The notes: generated from the letters alone by a model not told the origin. Positions 10,096-18,714 are shown, counted from the stretch's first letter. The stretch is 64,000 bases of DNA from a bacterium (GCA_040755755.1 JBFLZW010000049.1:67007-131006); one strand, 5' to 3'. Numbers and translations: made by a program.

Positions 10096-10761
10096 TTACT
10101 CCTTGCTGACCTCCACCACACCGGTATCGAGATCATATCGAGCCCCGACAATCATCAGCTTGCCATCTTTGACTAACTCGGCCAGAACCGGTTTCGAGGT
10201 CTTGAGCTGCTCGACAACCATGTCGATATTGGCCCTGGTTGCGTTTTCCACCTTATCGCCGGGCTGGTCTTTTACCTTCTCTACAGCCGGTTTGATGGCT
10301 TTAACGACTGCGTCGATATGGCCGGGGGCTTTGCCGCCACCCTCTACCGTAGCAGTTACCGCGCCGCATTTCTCATGGCCAAGCACCATTATCAACGGCA
10401 CGCCCAGATGTTCCGCTGCATATTCAATGCTTCCCAGGGCCAGGTCATCGACCACATTGCCGGCTACCCGAACTACGAACAGATCTCCGAGCCCCTGATC
10501 GAAAACGATTTCCGGTGGCACCCGTGAATCCGAACAACTGAGGATAATGGCAAAGGGGTGCTGACCTTTGACAAGCTCCGTGCGGCGCTCCGGCGTCGAA
10601 TTGGGATGGGCAAGCTTGGCGGCAACATATTGCTTGTTTCCAGTCATCAGAATCTGAAGGGCCTGATCACCGGTTATTCCGGATGCTTCTTTAGCTGCTG
10701 CTGTACCGAAAACCACTAATGGCAGTATCCAGGCAATGATAAAAGACCTCACTATCTTCAT
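10096..10761 (-). CDS. Exported beta-carbonic anhydrase
   Basis: The 221-residue protein interconverts CO2 and bicarbonate. The zinc ligands and catalytic pair are visible as CSDSRVPPE and, about 55 residues later, HEKCGAV. The N-terminus (MKIVRSFIIAWILPLVVFG, then TAAAKEA) is a cleavable signal peptide, so the enzyme should be periplasmic. Most beta-class enzymes are cytoplasmic, but secreted forms are known. The gene is monocistronic and convergent with the FadL-like gene. The start has a GGAAAGGAGC ribosome-binding site. Confidence 0.9.
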   Translation of the reverse strand: MKIVRSFIIAWILPLVVFGTAAAKEASGITGDQALQILMTGNKQYVAAKLAHPNSTPERRTELVKGQHPFAIILSCSDSRVPPEIVFDQGLGDLFVVRVAGNVVDDLALGSIEYAAEHLGVPLIMVLGHEKCGAVTATVEGGGKAPGHIDAVVKAIKPAVEKVKDQPGDKVENATRANIDMVVEQLKTSKPVLAELVKDGKLMIVGARYDLDTGVVEVSKE

Positions 10762-11244
10762 AGTGACCGCTCCTTTCCTTCCTCTTGAATTTTTCTTTCC
10801 GGATTTTCAAAAACCTTGGTTTTCCTCAAAGCCACCTCCGGTAACACCTTGATAATGGCATCTTATAACAACACCTTACACCAACTCCAGACAATACCAT
10901 CAGACGACACAGCGCAGATAAACCGCTCACTCCCGCGAGCTTCTTTTCTCCCTGCTATCACCCCCTTTCCGGTGGCCCCTGCCCTGGGCTGAGCCTGAAT
11001 CCATCCAATAGTTCACCCCGATATCCGCACCCCAGTCCTCTCCCCAAATTCATAATCTTAAACAGTCATTGTGCAATGTAACATTGTCGAGTTAACTTCC
11101 TGTTTCGGAAGGTTTTTCAATATACCCTGATTATCTTTCATTTTCAAGAAGATATTTTCAGGAAAAGTTGTTTCTGCTCAGGCTGTTGATGTTGCTGTTT
11201 CTGTTTCCGGTGCGGTTGTCGAAGCAGGGCATAAGCGGTGGGGA
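10762..11244. other. Intergenic region with mosaic repeat copy
   Basis: There is no convincing gene. Positions 11050-11095 are, on the minus strand, a 46-bp unit that matches 30848-30893 at 41 of 46 bases. It is followed (11018-11049, minus strand) by GGGGAGAGG.CTGGGGTG, a degenerate copy of the GGGGAGAGGGCCGGGGTGAG unit seen at 16981 and 30969. The rest shows nothing recognisable apart from the upstream region of the carbonic anhydrase gene. Confidence 0.6.
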
Positions 11245-13410
11245 TCACCCGAAGGCTTGGGAAGGTCCATCCATGCCTCTTATTACCTTATACAATACCT
11301 CACTCAGTTCTTTCGTTTCATACGGCTTGGTAACTACCCCCTTGAAGCCGTACTTCCGGTATTCAGTCATTATGGGATCATCGGAATAACCGCTTGAGGC
11401 AATTGCCCGGACATCAGGGTCTATCTCAAGCAGCTTCTGAACGGCCTTTTTGCCTCCCATGCCTCCCGGGACAGTTAAATCCAGGATAACGGCGACAAAA
11501 GCATCTTCTGATTCCTTTGCTTTCCGGTAGAGGTCTATCGCCTCCTCACCATTGGCGGCAAATTCAACCCTGTATCCGAGACGGGTCAGCATCTGTCCGG
11601 CCATGTTTCTAATCATTTGCTGGTCATCCATAACCAAAACCTTCCCCCAGCCGGACCGGAATTTTTCCTCCCTGATACCTTTGGCAATAGCGGCCTCTGC
11701 CTCCAAGGCAGGAAGATAGATGTGGAAAGTCGTTCCAACTCCTACCTGGGATTCCACCTTGATATATCCTTCATGTTTTTTAATAATCGAATAGGCAATG
11801 GCCAATCCAAGACCAGCCCCTTTTTGCTTGGTGGAAAAATAAGGATCAAATATCCTGGATAGATGCTCTTCCGGTATTCCGACTCCCTCGTCCTGGATCG
11901 ATATCTTGACGTACATTCCTTTTTTCAGCGGCAGGCTGATGTCAGGATCAACGATCACATTTTCTGCCCATACCCTGATTCTGCCGCCTTCAGGCATAGC
12001 CTGCGCAGCATTGATAATCACATTATTGAGAGCCTGGCTGATCTGCCCTTCATCTATTTCAGCCCGCCAGAGATCATCCGGTATACCCAGTTCGCTGGTC
12101 ACCTGAGAGCCGCTCAAGGCAAAGCTGACCGCATTATTCAATACCTTTGAGACTGAAGTGACCTTCCTGATCGGCGCTCCGCCTCTGGCAAAGGTAAGTA
12201 ATTGCTGAGTAAGCCTTTTCGCCTGATATGAGGCGCTCTTTATTGCTTCCAGTAATTCAGAAGCATTGCCTCCATATCCACTGATCTCCAGTTCCAACAA
12301 AGACAAATTACCTATGGTAACAGCCAGTAGGTTGTTGAAGTCATGAGCGATGCCACCGGCAAGAATACCGAGAGATTCAAGTTTTTGTACCTTGAGCAGT
12401 TCCTTTTCCATTTTCTTGCGCTCGGTGATGTCACGGACGCAGGCCGTCACTGCGGGCTTCCCATGATACTGGATAACCCCAACAGAGAATTCCACGTCCT
12501 TGATAGTCCCATCCTTACTCAGCAGTTTCGCTTCGTAAAAGGAAGGAACGGGCAGCCCCTGAAGGCGCAGCCTGTGCCTCTGGATAATCATCTCTCTGCA
12601 TTCAGGAGCCAGTAAATCCGCGAAAGGCTTGCCGAGTAATTCCCCCAGAGAATAGCCGGTCAATGTCTCCGTAGCCCTGTTAACGAATTTCAGGACTTCA
12701 TCCTGGACGATAACCACCCCGTTCTGGGCGTTTTCCACCAGCGTTGAGTACTTGGCTTCGGATTCCCGAAGCTCTTCGGCGGATTGCCTGAGCTCCTTTT
12801 CCTGTCTGTCTCTCTGGAGCCGGGCATGGAGGACGGGAGCAATGTAGTTGGCGATGGTTTCCAGCATTGTCTGGTCCTCCAGCGTATAGTCGGTTGCCTT
12901 GTTGGCGACCGCCAGAAGACCGATAAGCTTCTGTCCATGGATGATGGGGACGATCAGTGTCTTTACTATGGGAACATGCCCTTCGGGTACGGGGAGCGGC
13001 TTATTTGACCAGAGCGTTTTCCTTTCCAGGAGAGACTGACCCCAGAGACCGCCCCATTGATCATGGGGAAAAAGGATATCCTTATGAGGCACCTGACACT
13101 GGTCCCAGATATCTCTGGTCATTGAAGGGCAGACCATGTTCCCCTCCTGGTCGATATATCCGAAGAACCCGTATTGGCTGCCGGTATTCTCCAAAACTAC
13201 CCGCAGCACTTTCGAATACATCTCATCATCAGGAGTAGTAAGAAAAATCGAGATGATCTCATTCCTGATGCTCAACTCTCTCTTTGACTTCCTGAGCGCC
13301 TCTTCCGTATGCCGATGTTCAGCTTCGCGCATTTCCAGTTCAGCGATCCGCTGACGTAACCCCGCCTCTTCTTCAAGAAGCTGCTCTCTCGTCTTTTCTT
13401 TATTTGGCAT
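11245..13410 (-). CDS. GAF-PAS hybrid histidine kinase with C-terminal receiver
   Basis: The 721-residue protein has no membrane segment, so it is a cytoplasmic sensor. An N-terminal coiled coil (residues 1-50) precedes a GAF domain (about 60-200), a PAS domain (about 225-335, ending ITERKK) and a kinase core with GGIAHDFNNLL (His near 356), DEGVGIPEE and GAGLGLAIA. A C-terminal receiver holds MDDQQ, the phospho-acceptor in VILDLTVPGG (Asp near 644) and a KPY lysine. This order is common in NtrB-like hybrid kinases of deltaproteobacteria and relatives. It is monocistronic, and no output regulator adjoins it. Confidence 0.9.
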   Translation of the reverse strand: MPNKEKTREQLLEEEAGLRQRIAELEMREAEHRHTEEALRKSKRELSIRNEIISIFLTTPDDEMYSKVLRVVLENTGSQYGFFGYIDQEGNMVCPSMTRDIWDQCQVPHKDILFPHDQWGGLWGQSLLERKTLWSNKPLPVPEGHVPIVKTLIVPIIHGQKLIGLLAVANKATDYTLEDQTMLETIANYIAPVLHARLQRDRQEKELRQSAEELRESEAKYSTLVENAQNGVVIVQDEVLKFVNRATETLTGYSLGELLGKPFADLLAPECREMIIQRHRLRLQGLPVPSFYEAKLLSKDGTIKDVEFSVGVIQYHGKPAVTACVRDITERKKMEKELLKVQKLESLGILAGGIAHDFNNLLAVTIGNLSLLELEISGYGGNASELLEAIKSASYQAKRLTQQLLTFARGGAPIRKVTSVSKVLNNAVSFALSGSQVTSELGIPDDLWRAEIDEGQISQALNNVIINAAQAMPEGGRIRVWAENVIVDPDISLPLKKGMYVKISIQDEGVGIPEEHLSRIFDPYFSTKQKGAGLGLAIAYSIIKKHEGYIKVESQVGVGTTFHIYLPALEAEAAIAKGIREEKFRSGWGKVLVMDDQQMIRNMAGQMLTRLGYRVEFAANGEEAIDLYRKAKESEDAFVAVILDLTVPGGMGGKKAVQKLLEIDPDVRAIASSGYSDDPIMTEYRKYGFKGVVTKPYETKELSEVLYKVIRGMDGPSQAFG

Positions 13411-13444
13411 CGTAATGCCCCTCTGAAAACATGTTAGATTTCGC

Positions 13445-13590
13445 TACCGGACACTTTTTTTCAATTCCTGTAATCAACCGCGAATGCACACGAATAGACG
13501 CTAATAAATTCTTTTGATTTGCCTTCATTATCGAGTCCTCTTTGTTCAGTTCGCGTTCATTCGCGGTTGTTACCTCAAAAGTGTCCGGTA
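13445..13590. repeat. Nested inverted repeat (MITE-like)
   Basis: An outer 14-bp perfect inverted pair (13445-13458 and 13577-13590, TACCGGACACTTTT) encloses an inner 12-bp perfect pair (13475-13486 and 13558-13569, CAACCGCGAATG). No coding sequence lies between them. It is just upstream of the second hybrid kinase gene. Confidence 0.7.
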
Positions 13591-13765
13591 GAGAGTGTTA
13601 GATATATTTTCGGATATTAATAACAAATATATGCTAATTGGCTTGACTAATGGTATCTGAGTACAGGCCGGGCTGCGGGAATTATCCAGCCAGATGGATG
13701 CTGCTTTCCCTGGAGGAGAGCGGCGTCTTGCCGCCGCACTCCAAAGCGGCTGACGCCGCCGAGAC

Positions 13766-13818
13766 GAGCAAATGTATTCGATAGTCGCTAATGAAGAGCA
13801 AATGTATTTGATGTCGCT
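13766..13818. repeat. Direct repeat of about 23 bp, two copies
   Basis: Two near-identical copies beginning GAGCAAATGTATT and ending GTCGCT are separated by six bases. They directly follow the GC-rich palindromic unit. Confidence 0.6.
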
Positions 13819-13828
13819 TACGGAAAGG

Positions 13829-13849
13829 GGTGGGGCTTTTCGCCCCACC
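13829..13849 (-). terminator. GC hairpin downstream of the Fe-S cassette
   Basis: A perfect 8-bp stem (GGTGGGGC/GCCCCACC) with a five-base loop lies 54 bp past the stop of the minus-strand Fe-S protein gene. There is no clear T-run, so termination is an inference from position. Confidence 0.4.
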
Positions 13850-13902
13850 AAATACCGCTCGCGATCTGGGTGCCGATCCTATAAGGCTCTGTGTACTTTA
13901 AC

Positions 13903-14583
13903 TTATCCTATCCATAACCCTTCGATGCGCACCCTCAGTCCATCCCTGGTTTTGCCAAGGGTGTTTACCAGACCGCAATGCCGCCATTGGAGCATACAGT
14001 ACCTTGGCTGGAAGTAATACCTCCTGCCGATCTGAAGCTCTGCTCTGCTGTAGTGGACCAGGCCCTCGTAGGCGGTGGTGTTATAGTACCCGATATTGAT
14101 GCCTTTCTCTCTGGCCAGCATTGGCCCGACCACGCACCAGATCACCGTGCCGTTAAAATAATCGGGCTCTTCGACCACAACTCCGACGTGGCTGACCGGG
14201 CATCCGCATGAGATCCAGCCAGGCCGGCCATAAAGGACATCGCCCTTCTTGAGGCCGAGCCTCTCCACGTTCGCCGGGTTGAACAGAATAATCGTTTCCC
14301 TTGGCCCTGCTTCTCCCGGAAATTTGTCCAGAATAAAATCATATTCCCGGCCAAGGTTATCCTTCCAGGTAATATCCTCCGCCTTAAACTCCCGCGTTCC
14401 TGCTCTTGCTTCTGCTTCTGCTCCTGATATAGGCTGTCTGTCCGATTCTCCGGTGAAGACGCATCTTCTGAGAGCCTGGGGATTTTTCGATACGATTTCG
14501 GAAAATGCCTCGCAGGTTTTCAGTCCGCAGAGACCACAATTTTTCCCTGGTAATTTGGCCATTATTTCTGATGTTGTTTGCAT
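13903..14583 (-). CDS. Fe-S binding protein of a GTPase/ATPase cassette
   Basis: The 226-residue protein begins with a four-cysteine cluster motif, CGLCGLKTC plus a further cysteine (RRC) about 16 residues on, like the 'putative Fe-S cluster' domain of CO dehydrogenase and Rnf-type proteins. The remainder has conserved-looking Gly/Tyr-rich segments (FNPANVERLGLKKGD, GRPGWISCGCPVSHVG) that I cannot assign. A GAGAGGAG ribosome-binding site precedes the ATG. It is last in a co-oriented set after a HypB/UreG-like GTPase and a soluble ABC ATPase. That context suggests a role in metal-cofactor assembly or in activating a redox enzyme. The client is not visible here. Confidence 0.65.
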   Translation of the reverse strand: MQTTSEIMAKLPGKNCGLCGLKTCEAFSEIVSKNPQALRRCVFTGESDRQPISGAEAEARAGTREFKAEDITWKDNLGREYDFILDKFPGEAGPRETIILFNPANVERLGLKKGDVLYGRPGWISCGCPVSHVGVVVEEPDYFNGTVIWCVVGPMLAREKGINIGYYNTTAYEGLVHYSRAELQIGRRYYFQPRYCMLQWRHCGLVNTLGKTRDGLRVRIEGLWIG

Positions 14584-14622
14584 TTTTCATTCTCCTCTCA
14601 TTATCCCGGCAACTCTGTTCAG

Positions 14623-15321
14623 CTATTCTCCCCGGTAAAATATATCCGATTCCAGAGGCCGCAATACCCCGAAGTGGGCCTCTTTCCCGATATCCTTTTT
14701 GCCCACACAGATCGTGCAGGTCCCTACCGGAGGATTTCCTCTCAGGAAGGAAGGCTCCCTCACTTCTTCCATTCTCTCTATCCTCCTCACTATATGGTCG
14801 ATATTGATGCCATGCAGGGCATCGGTTTCGATCACGGTCACACCCGCCGTATCATTGATGTTGGCTCTGAACACTTCCCGCTCGGCCTGAGATACCAGGT
14901 CGATTTTGGTGACTACGGCTACATCAGCCAGCGACAGCATGGGGCCGATCTTCCTGGGCAGGTTTACGCCGCTGGTCGATTCCAGAACAACCATGCCCAT
15001 TGAGCTTTCGATGTAAGGCGAACACCTCAGGCACAGGCCCGCCGTCTCCACAAAGAGCATCTCGGCCCCGGTTTGCTCAGCCCACCGCAGGGCATCCCCA
15101 AGGACCACCACATTGCAGTGGTCCGGGCATAAATCCCCTGAATAGACCTTTCTGGCAGGGATTCCATACTCCAGAGCGAATATCTCATCCTCGTCAGCGA
15201 ACTGGACATCGATTTTTAAATAAGCCAGCTTATGTCCCCTGGCAAGAAGCCTTCTGATCACCTGCTTCAAGACGGTTGTTTTCCCACTCGTGGGTGGTCC
15301 GGCACAGATAATGGCTTTCAT
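14623..15321 (-). CDS. HypB/UreG/P47K-like GTPase
   Basis: The 232-residue protein is a SIMIBI-class GTPase. It has a P-loop (GPPTSGKTT, residues 8-16), a DVQFADEDE switch region, VETAGLC as G3-like motif, and TKIDL as the base-recognition motif. Two cysteine pairs (CLRC near residue 98, and CTIC near residue 205) could bind metal or a cluster. Relatives insert nickel or cobalt into enzymes. It lies between the Fe-S protein and the ABC ATPase genes. Its leader contains three tandem copies of a ribosome-binding-site-like sequence (15327-15356). Confidence 0.75.
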   Translation of the reverse strand: MKAIICAGPPTSGKTTVLKQVIRRLLARGHKLAYLKIDVQFADEDEIFALEYGIPARKVYSGDLCPDHCNVVVLGDALRWAEQTGAEMLFVETAGLCLRCSPYIESSMGMVVLESTSGVNLPRKIGPMLSLADVAVVTKIDLVSQAEREVFRANINDTAGVTVIETDALHGINIDHIVRRIERMEEVREPSFLRGNPPVGTCTICVGKKDIGKEAHFGVLRPLESDIFYRGE

Positions 15322-15326
15322 GGTTT

Positions 15327-15356
15327 ATTCTCCTTTATTCTCCTTCATTCTCCTTT
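15327..15356 (-). promoter_or_regulatory. Three tandem Shine-Dalgarno-like units
   Basis: Read on the minus strand, three consecutive 10-bp units each contain AAGGAGAAT, immediately before the ATG at 15321 (after AAACC). Only the nearest unit is at a usable spacing. Confidence 0.6.
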
Positions 15357-15370
15357 ACGTTCACCATAAA

Positions 15371-16177
15371 TCAGGCGATATATCCTAATGCCCGCAGCCG
15401 CTCCTGCAGGTCTCTTTCCTCAAGGCGGCTTCCCGCCCGTATTTGTGTCCTGAATCCGAGCAGAAGATCATCGAGCTTTTTGATCTCCTCGGCGACCCGT
15501 CTCTCTTCATCTCCGGTGGTAATCAGGTCCTGCATGGCGCCGGCTTTCATGACGATTCGAAAATCAGAAAGAAGGGTGATTCTGGGATCATGGGTGACGA
15601 AAATAAAAATCTTTTTATACTGTTTGAGGAGCTCCAGAGCCTTGGTCCGGTGAATACCGGCATTTTCGATTTCATCGAGCAGGATAATCGGTGAATTTCC
15701 GATAATGACCGCATCAGCTATCAGCAAAGCCCTGGTTTGCCCGCCAGAGAGCTCGGTCATGGCGCTATCCATGATAATCGGCTCTCCGGTGAGCAAATTG
15801 GCAAATTCCAGGGTCTCCTGGATGGTGGATGAAGGCGAGGAGCCGCTTTGCCGTATTCGTACATGGATATCGAGAAACCGCTGCACGGGGAGATCCGAAA
15901 GGAAATTGGTGTGCTGGGTAATCAGGGCAATCGGATTCCTGGATGGATCTTCCATGTACGATTCGGGAGGAACATCACCATTGATGAGTATTTTCCGATG
16001 AGAAGGCGTATTCCGATTGGCAAAAAGAGCGATATCGTTGATCAGAGTTGTCTTCCCCGATCCTGTAGGCCCCACGATACTTACCACATTGCCCATCGAA
16101 AGTGTTACCTGTTCGACTTTATCCCTCTGGCCGGTTTTCCCCTGGCCGCCGATAATGGTAATTTTTTCTATGTCCAT
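15371..16177 (-). CDS. Soluble ABC-type ATPase of the Fe-S/GTPase cassette
   Basis: The 268-residue protein is a stand-alone ABC ATPase. Walker A is GPTGSGKTT, the signature is LSGGQTRAL, Walker B is IILLDEIENAG and the switch histidine is in FVTHDP. No permease gene adjoins it, so transport is unlikely. The internal ATG at 16177 is the better start: AAAAGGAG lies eight bases before it and falls inside the seven-codon extension from 16198. It heads the cassette with the GTPase and Fe-S protein, and may provide the ATP-driven step of cofactor maturation. That role is inferred from context alone. Confidence 0.75.
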   Translation of the reverse strand: MDIEKITIIGGQGKTGQRDKVEQVTLSMGNVVSIVGPTGSGKTTLINDIALFANRNTPSHRKILINGDVPPESYMEDPSRNPIALITQHTNFLSDLPVQRFLDIHVRIRQSGSSPSSTIQETLEFANLLTGEPIIMDSAMTELSGGQTRALLIADAVIIGNSPIILLDEIENAGIHRTKALELLKQYKKIFIFVTHDPRITLLSDFRIVMKAGAMQDLITTGDEERRVAEEIKKLDDLLLGFRTQIRAGSRLEERDLQERLRALGYIA

Positions 16178-16292
16178 ACGATAATCTCCTTTTCTCATCC
16201 ATTCACTGATAAAATCGCATCGCTACACTCTTATAGCACTCTGATCGGAGTGTCAGGAAAGAAAATACTATTGCCATGTGACCGAAGGTAGT

Positions 16293-16318
16293 TTAATTCG
16301 AGGAAAAGGTCGAATTAA
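16293..16318. promoter_or_regulatory. Perfect palindrome in a divergent intergenic region
   Basis: TTAATTCGA and TCGAATTAA form perfect 9-bp arms around GGAAAAGG. It lies between the divergent ABC-ATPase and uracil-DNA glycosylase genes, a typical operator position. It could equally be an RNA hairpin. Confidence 0.4.
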
Positions 16319-16333
16319 GTGGTCAGTGAGGGA

Positions 16334-16371
16334 AGTGGCCAGTGGCCAGTGGTCAGTGGCCACTGGTCAGT
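16334..16371. repeat. Heptameric GTGGCCA/GTGGTCA repeat cluster, copy 1
   Basis: Tandem heptamers of the AGTGGCC/AGTGGTC type, partly inverted, lie before the glycosylase gene. Related clusters occur at 39551 and 44359, all in intergenic positions. Confidence 0.7.
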
Positions 16372-16402
16372 AAAGACAAGGTACTGCTGATAACCTCTAA
16401 AA

Positions 16403-16966
16403 ATGGGGATTTCTGGTGAGCTTATGCAGAAGCTGGCAGACCGAATCAAGTCCTGTGACTATTGCCAACTGAGCGGCGGCAGGCCGGTTCCAGGTGAAGG
16501 TAATCTGGAGGCAGATATCATGTTCATTGGAGAAGCACCGGGCAGGCAGGAAGAACTGGCAGGCCGTCCCTTTGTAGGAGCAGCCGGGAAACTGCTCAAC
16601 CAGCTTCTGAACGGTATCGGCCTGAAGCGGGAGGATGTCTATATTACCAATGTAATTAAGTGCCGCCCCCCGGAAAACCGCGATCCGCTTCCAGAAGAAA
16701 TAGAAGCATGCAGAGGGTGGCTTGATGAGCAGATAAAACTGGTTAGACCCAGGCTAATTGTACTTCTTGGGCGGCATGCCTTGAATCGCTTCCTGCCAGG
16801 GTTGAAAATATCGAAAGTTCACGGACAGCCTCATCAGCAGGAATTGGCCGGTCTTGGATCGTTTATCTTTTTCCCCATATACCATCCGGCTGCCGCCCTC
16901 TATAACAGGGCCATGCGAGAGCCGCTGGAGGAGGATTTCAGAAAAATACCGGGCCTTTTGGCTTGA
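16403..16966 (+). CDS. Family 4 uracil-DNA glycosylase (Fe-S)
   Basis: The 187-residue enzyme removes uracil from DNA. It has the family 4 motif GEAPGRQEE near residue 48, the four cluster cysteines (CDYC at the N-terminus, one in IKCRPPENR and one in IEACRGW) and the C-terminal HPAA motif. ATG 16403 is used; an in-frame ATG at 16424, after GGTGAG, is also possible. The gene is monocistronic and follows a repeat cluster. Confidence 0.9.
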   Translation: MGISGELMQKLADRIKSCDYCQLSGGRPVPGEGNLEADIMFIGEAPGRQEELAGRPFVGAAGKLLNQLLNGIGLKREDVYITNVIKCRPPENRDPLPEEIEACRGWLDEQIKLVRPRLIVLLGRHALNRFLPGLKISKVHGQPHQQELAGLGSFIFFPIYHPAAALYNRAMREPLEEDFRKIPGLLA

Positions 16967-17493
16967 CAAGGTTATCATTTGGGGAGAGGGCCGGGGTGAG
17001 GGGCTTATTGGTTAGTAGCATAAGGTAATGACATTAGATTGAATGGCACTTACAGAAGCCAAGTTGGAGCTCATCCACCGCGGCGGCAGCCGCTTTGGAC
17101 TGCGGTGGCACGACACCGCTTTCCTCGTCGTGGGTATGCCAGGCAGGTGATGTGCCGGGATTGGCGGTAGTATACGAGGATGTTTGGTATTGTGGTATGT
17201 CAGAAGGTGCACCTTTGCAGTGAGCACTGCAAAGGTGCTTCCGCAACGGCAGTATTGAGCCATCCGCAAGGAAAGTGGCCGCCGGATTATCGTCAGTCCA
17301 GGAGAAGGAAATATGAGAAGGATTGACCATGTCCTTCAGGTGTTCTTTCCCTGAGTTGCTTTTCCGGGAAAAAGCCAGATCAGCAGATCCCTTTGACAAT
17401 AAATCCCTTTGACAATCTCGGTCAATACCTTTACAATAGGCTCCAATTATTGATTCAACAGATTGATTCACAAGGATATTTTAAGGAGTTTTC
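16967..17493. other. Intergenic region made of mosaic repeats
   Basis: No gene is supported. It contains GGGGAGAGGGCCGGGGTGAG plus a trailing segment (16981-17033) shared with 30969-31022, an inverted copy (17081-17124) of the unit at 30789-30832 with one mismatch in 44 bases, and a perfect 13-bp hairpin at 17209-17238. The last 20 bases hold the AAGGAG site of the next gene. Long open frames here arise from the repeats. Confidence 0.65.
17209..17238. repeat. Perfect 13-bp stem hairpin
   Basis: GCACCTTTGCAGT and its exact complement flank a four-base GAGC loop. No T-run follows on either side, so a terminator role is doubtful. Confidence 0.6.
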
Positions 17494-18714
17494 ATGAAAA
17501 TTGCCATTCTAACGAATGAGTATCCTCCTTATGTCTACGGAGGGGCCGGAGTTCACGTACAGTATCTTTCCCGGGAGTTGGCTGAGCTTGAGGAAAAAAG
17601 GCACACGGTCAGGGTCCTTTGCTTCGGGGATCAAAAGAAGCATGTCGAAAACATGATTGTGGAAGGGTTTCAGCCATCCTGGGATGTCCCCCTTCAGGAT
17701 CCTCGCCATAAAAGGTTGATGGATACTCTCCTGAAAGACATGGTCATGACCGGATCGTTGCCTGAAGCGGACATCGTTCACTGTCACACCTGGTATACTC
17801 ATTTTGCAGGCTGCCTGGCCAAGCAGCTCTTCAATGTTCCGCTGGTTCTTACCACGCATTCTCTCGAGCCCCACCGGCCCTGGAAAGAGGAGCAGATGGG
17901 CTCGGCTTACAAAGTCAGCACCTGGCTGGAGCACAACGCCTATCGGATCGCCGACGGGGTCATTGCCGTGTCCCAGGCCATGAGGAGGGACGTCCATGAG
18001 CTTTATCAGGTCCCCTGGGACAAGATTCAGGTCATTCCGAATGGCATCGATCCGGATCAGTATAAGCCCGCTCCTGATCCGGCTGTGCTTGCCGCTTATC
18101 AAATCAATCCTGAACAGCCATTTATTCTCTTTGTAGGCCGGATCACCCGGCAGAAAGGCATTGTTCATCTGGTCCGGGCAATCCAATATCTTAAGCCGGG
18201 CATCCAGGTGGTACTCTGTGCCGGTGCTCCTGACACCGAGGAAATCGGCCGTGAAATGACTCAGGCAGTCGAAGCGGCGCGATCGCAGACCCGGAACAGA
18301 ATTATCTGGATACCGCAGGTGCTTGCGGTTGATCAGGTTATCAGCCTCTATACGCATGCGGCGATCTTTGTCTGCCCATCGGTTTATGAGCCGTTCGGAA
18401 TTATCAACCTCGAGGCCATGGCCTGCGCAACTCCGGTTGTCGCTTCTAGCGTGGGTGGAATCACCGAAGTGGTCGTTCATGAAGAAACCGGCCTCCTGGT
18501 GCCCTTTGAGCCCCGGGATCCCGGTGACTGGGAGCCGCAGGATGCGGACAAATACTCGCAGGATCTTGCTTCTGCGGTCAACAGGCTTCTGTCCTCGCCG
18601 GAAAAAATTAGCCGGATGGGAGAGAATGCCAGAGCCAGAGTGGAGAAATACTTTAGCTGGAAGAGCGTGGCCAGCCGGACCCTGGAATTTTACCGGAAGC
18701 TGATCAAGGGATGA
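17494..18714 (+). CDS. Glycogen synthase-like GT4 glycosyltransferase
   Basis: The 406-residue GT-B enzyme resembles the actinobacterial-type GlgA/GlgM group. The N-terminus reads ILTNEYPPYVYGGAGVHV, with FVGRITRQKG near residue 213 for the nucleotide-sugar site and EPFGIINLEAM, the Ex7E motif, near residue 300. It would add glucosyl units to an alpha-glucan or make maltose-1-phosphate; donor and acceptor cannot be told from sequence. AAGGAG lies before the start. No other glycogen gene is in the window. Confidence 0.8.
   Translation: MKIAILTNEYPPYVYGGAGVHVQYLSRELAELEEKRHTVRVLCFGDQKKHVENMIVEGFQPSWDVPLQDPRHKRLMDTLLKDMVMTGSLPEADIVHCHTWYTHFAGCLAKQLFNVPLVLTTHSLEPHRPWKEEQMGSAYKVSTWLEHNAYRIADGVIAVSQAMRRDVHELYQVPWDKIQVIPNGIDPDQYKPAPDPAVLAAYQINPEQPFILFVGRITRQKGIVHLVRAIQYLKPGIQVVLCAGAPDTEEIGREMTQAVEAARSQTRNRIIWIPQVLAVDQVISLYTHAAIFVCPSVYEPFGIINLEAMACATPVVASSVGGITEVVVHEETGLLVPFEPRDPGDWEPQDADKYSQDLASAVNRLLSSPEKISRMGENARARVEKYFSWKSVASRTLEFYRKLIKG

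Larger units (their letters stand above)
13411..13902. other. Repeat-rich intergenic region
   Basis: No gene is supported. It contains a nested inverted repeat (13445-13590), a diverged copy (13715-13760) of the GC-rich palindromic unit found at 17081 and 30789, a direct repeat of about 23 bp (13766-13789 and 13796-13818) and a short hairpin (13829-13849). Confidence 0.6.

Noticed and set aside
16334-16371. Heptamer cluster as a possible CRISPR or plasmid iteron
   Set aside because: Seven-base units in mixed orientation, with no replication gene or cas gene nearby.
17034-17471. 145-codon minus-strand frame before the GT4 gene
   Set aside because: It is made of intergenic repeat modules that give similar nonsense peptides elsewhere in the window.
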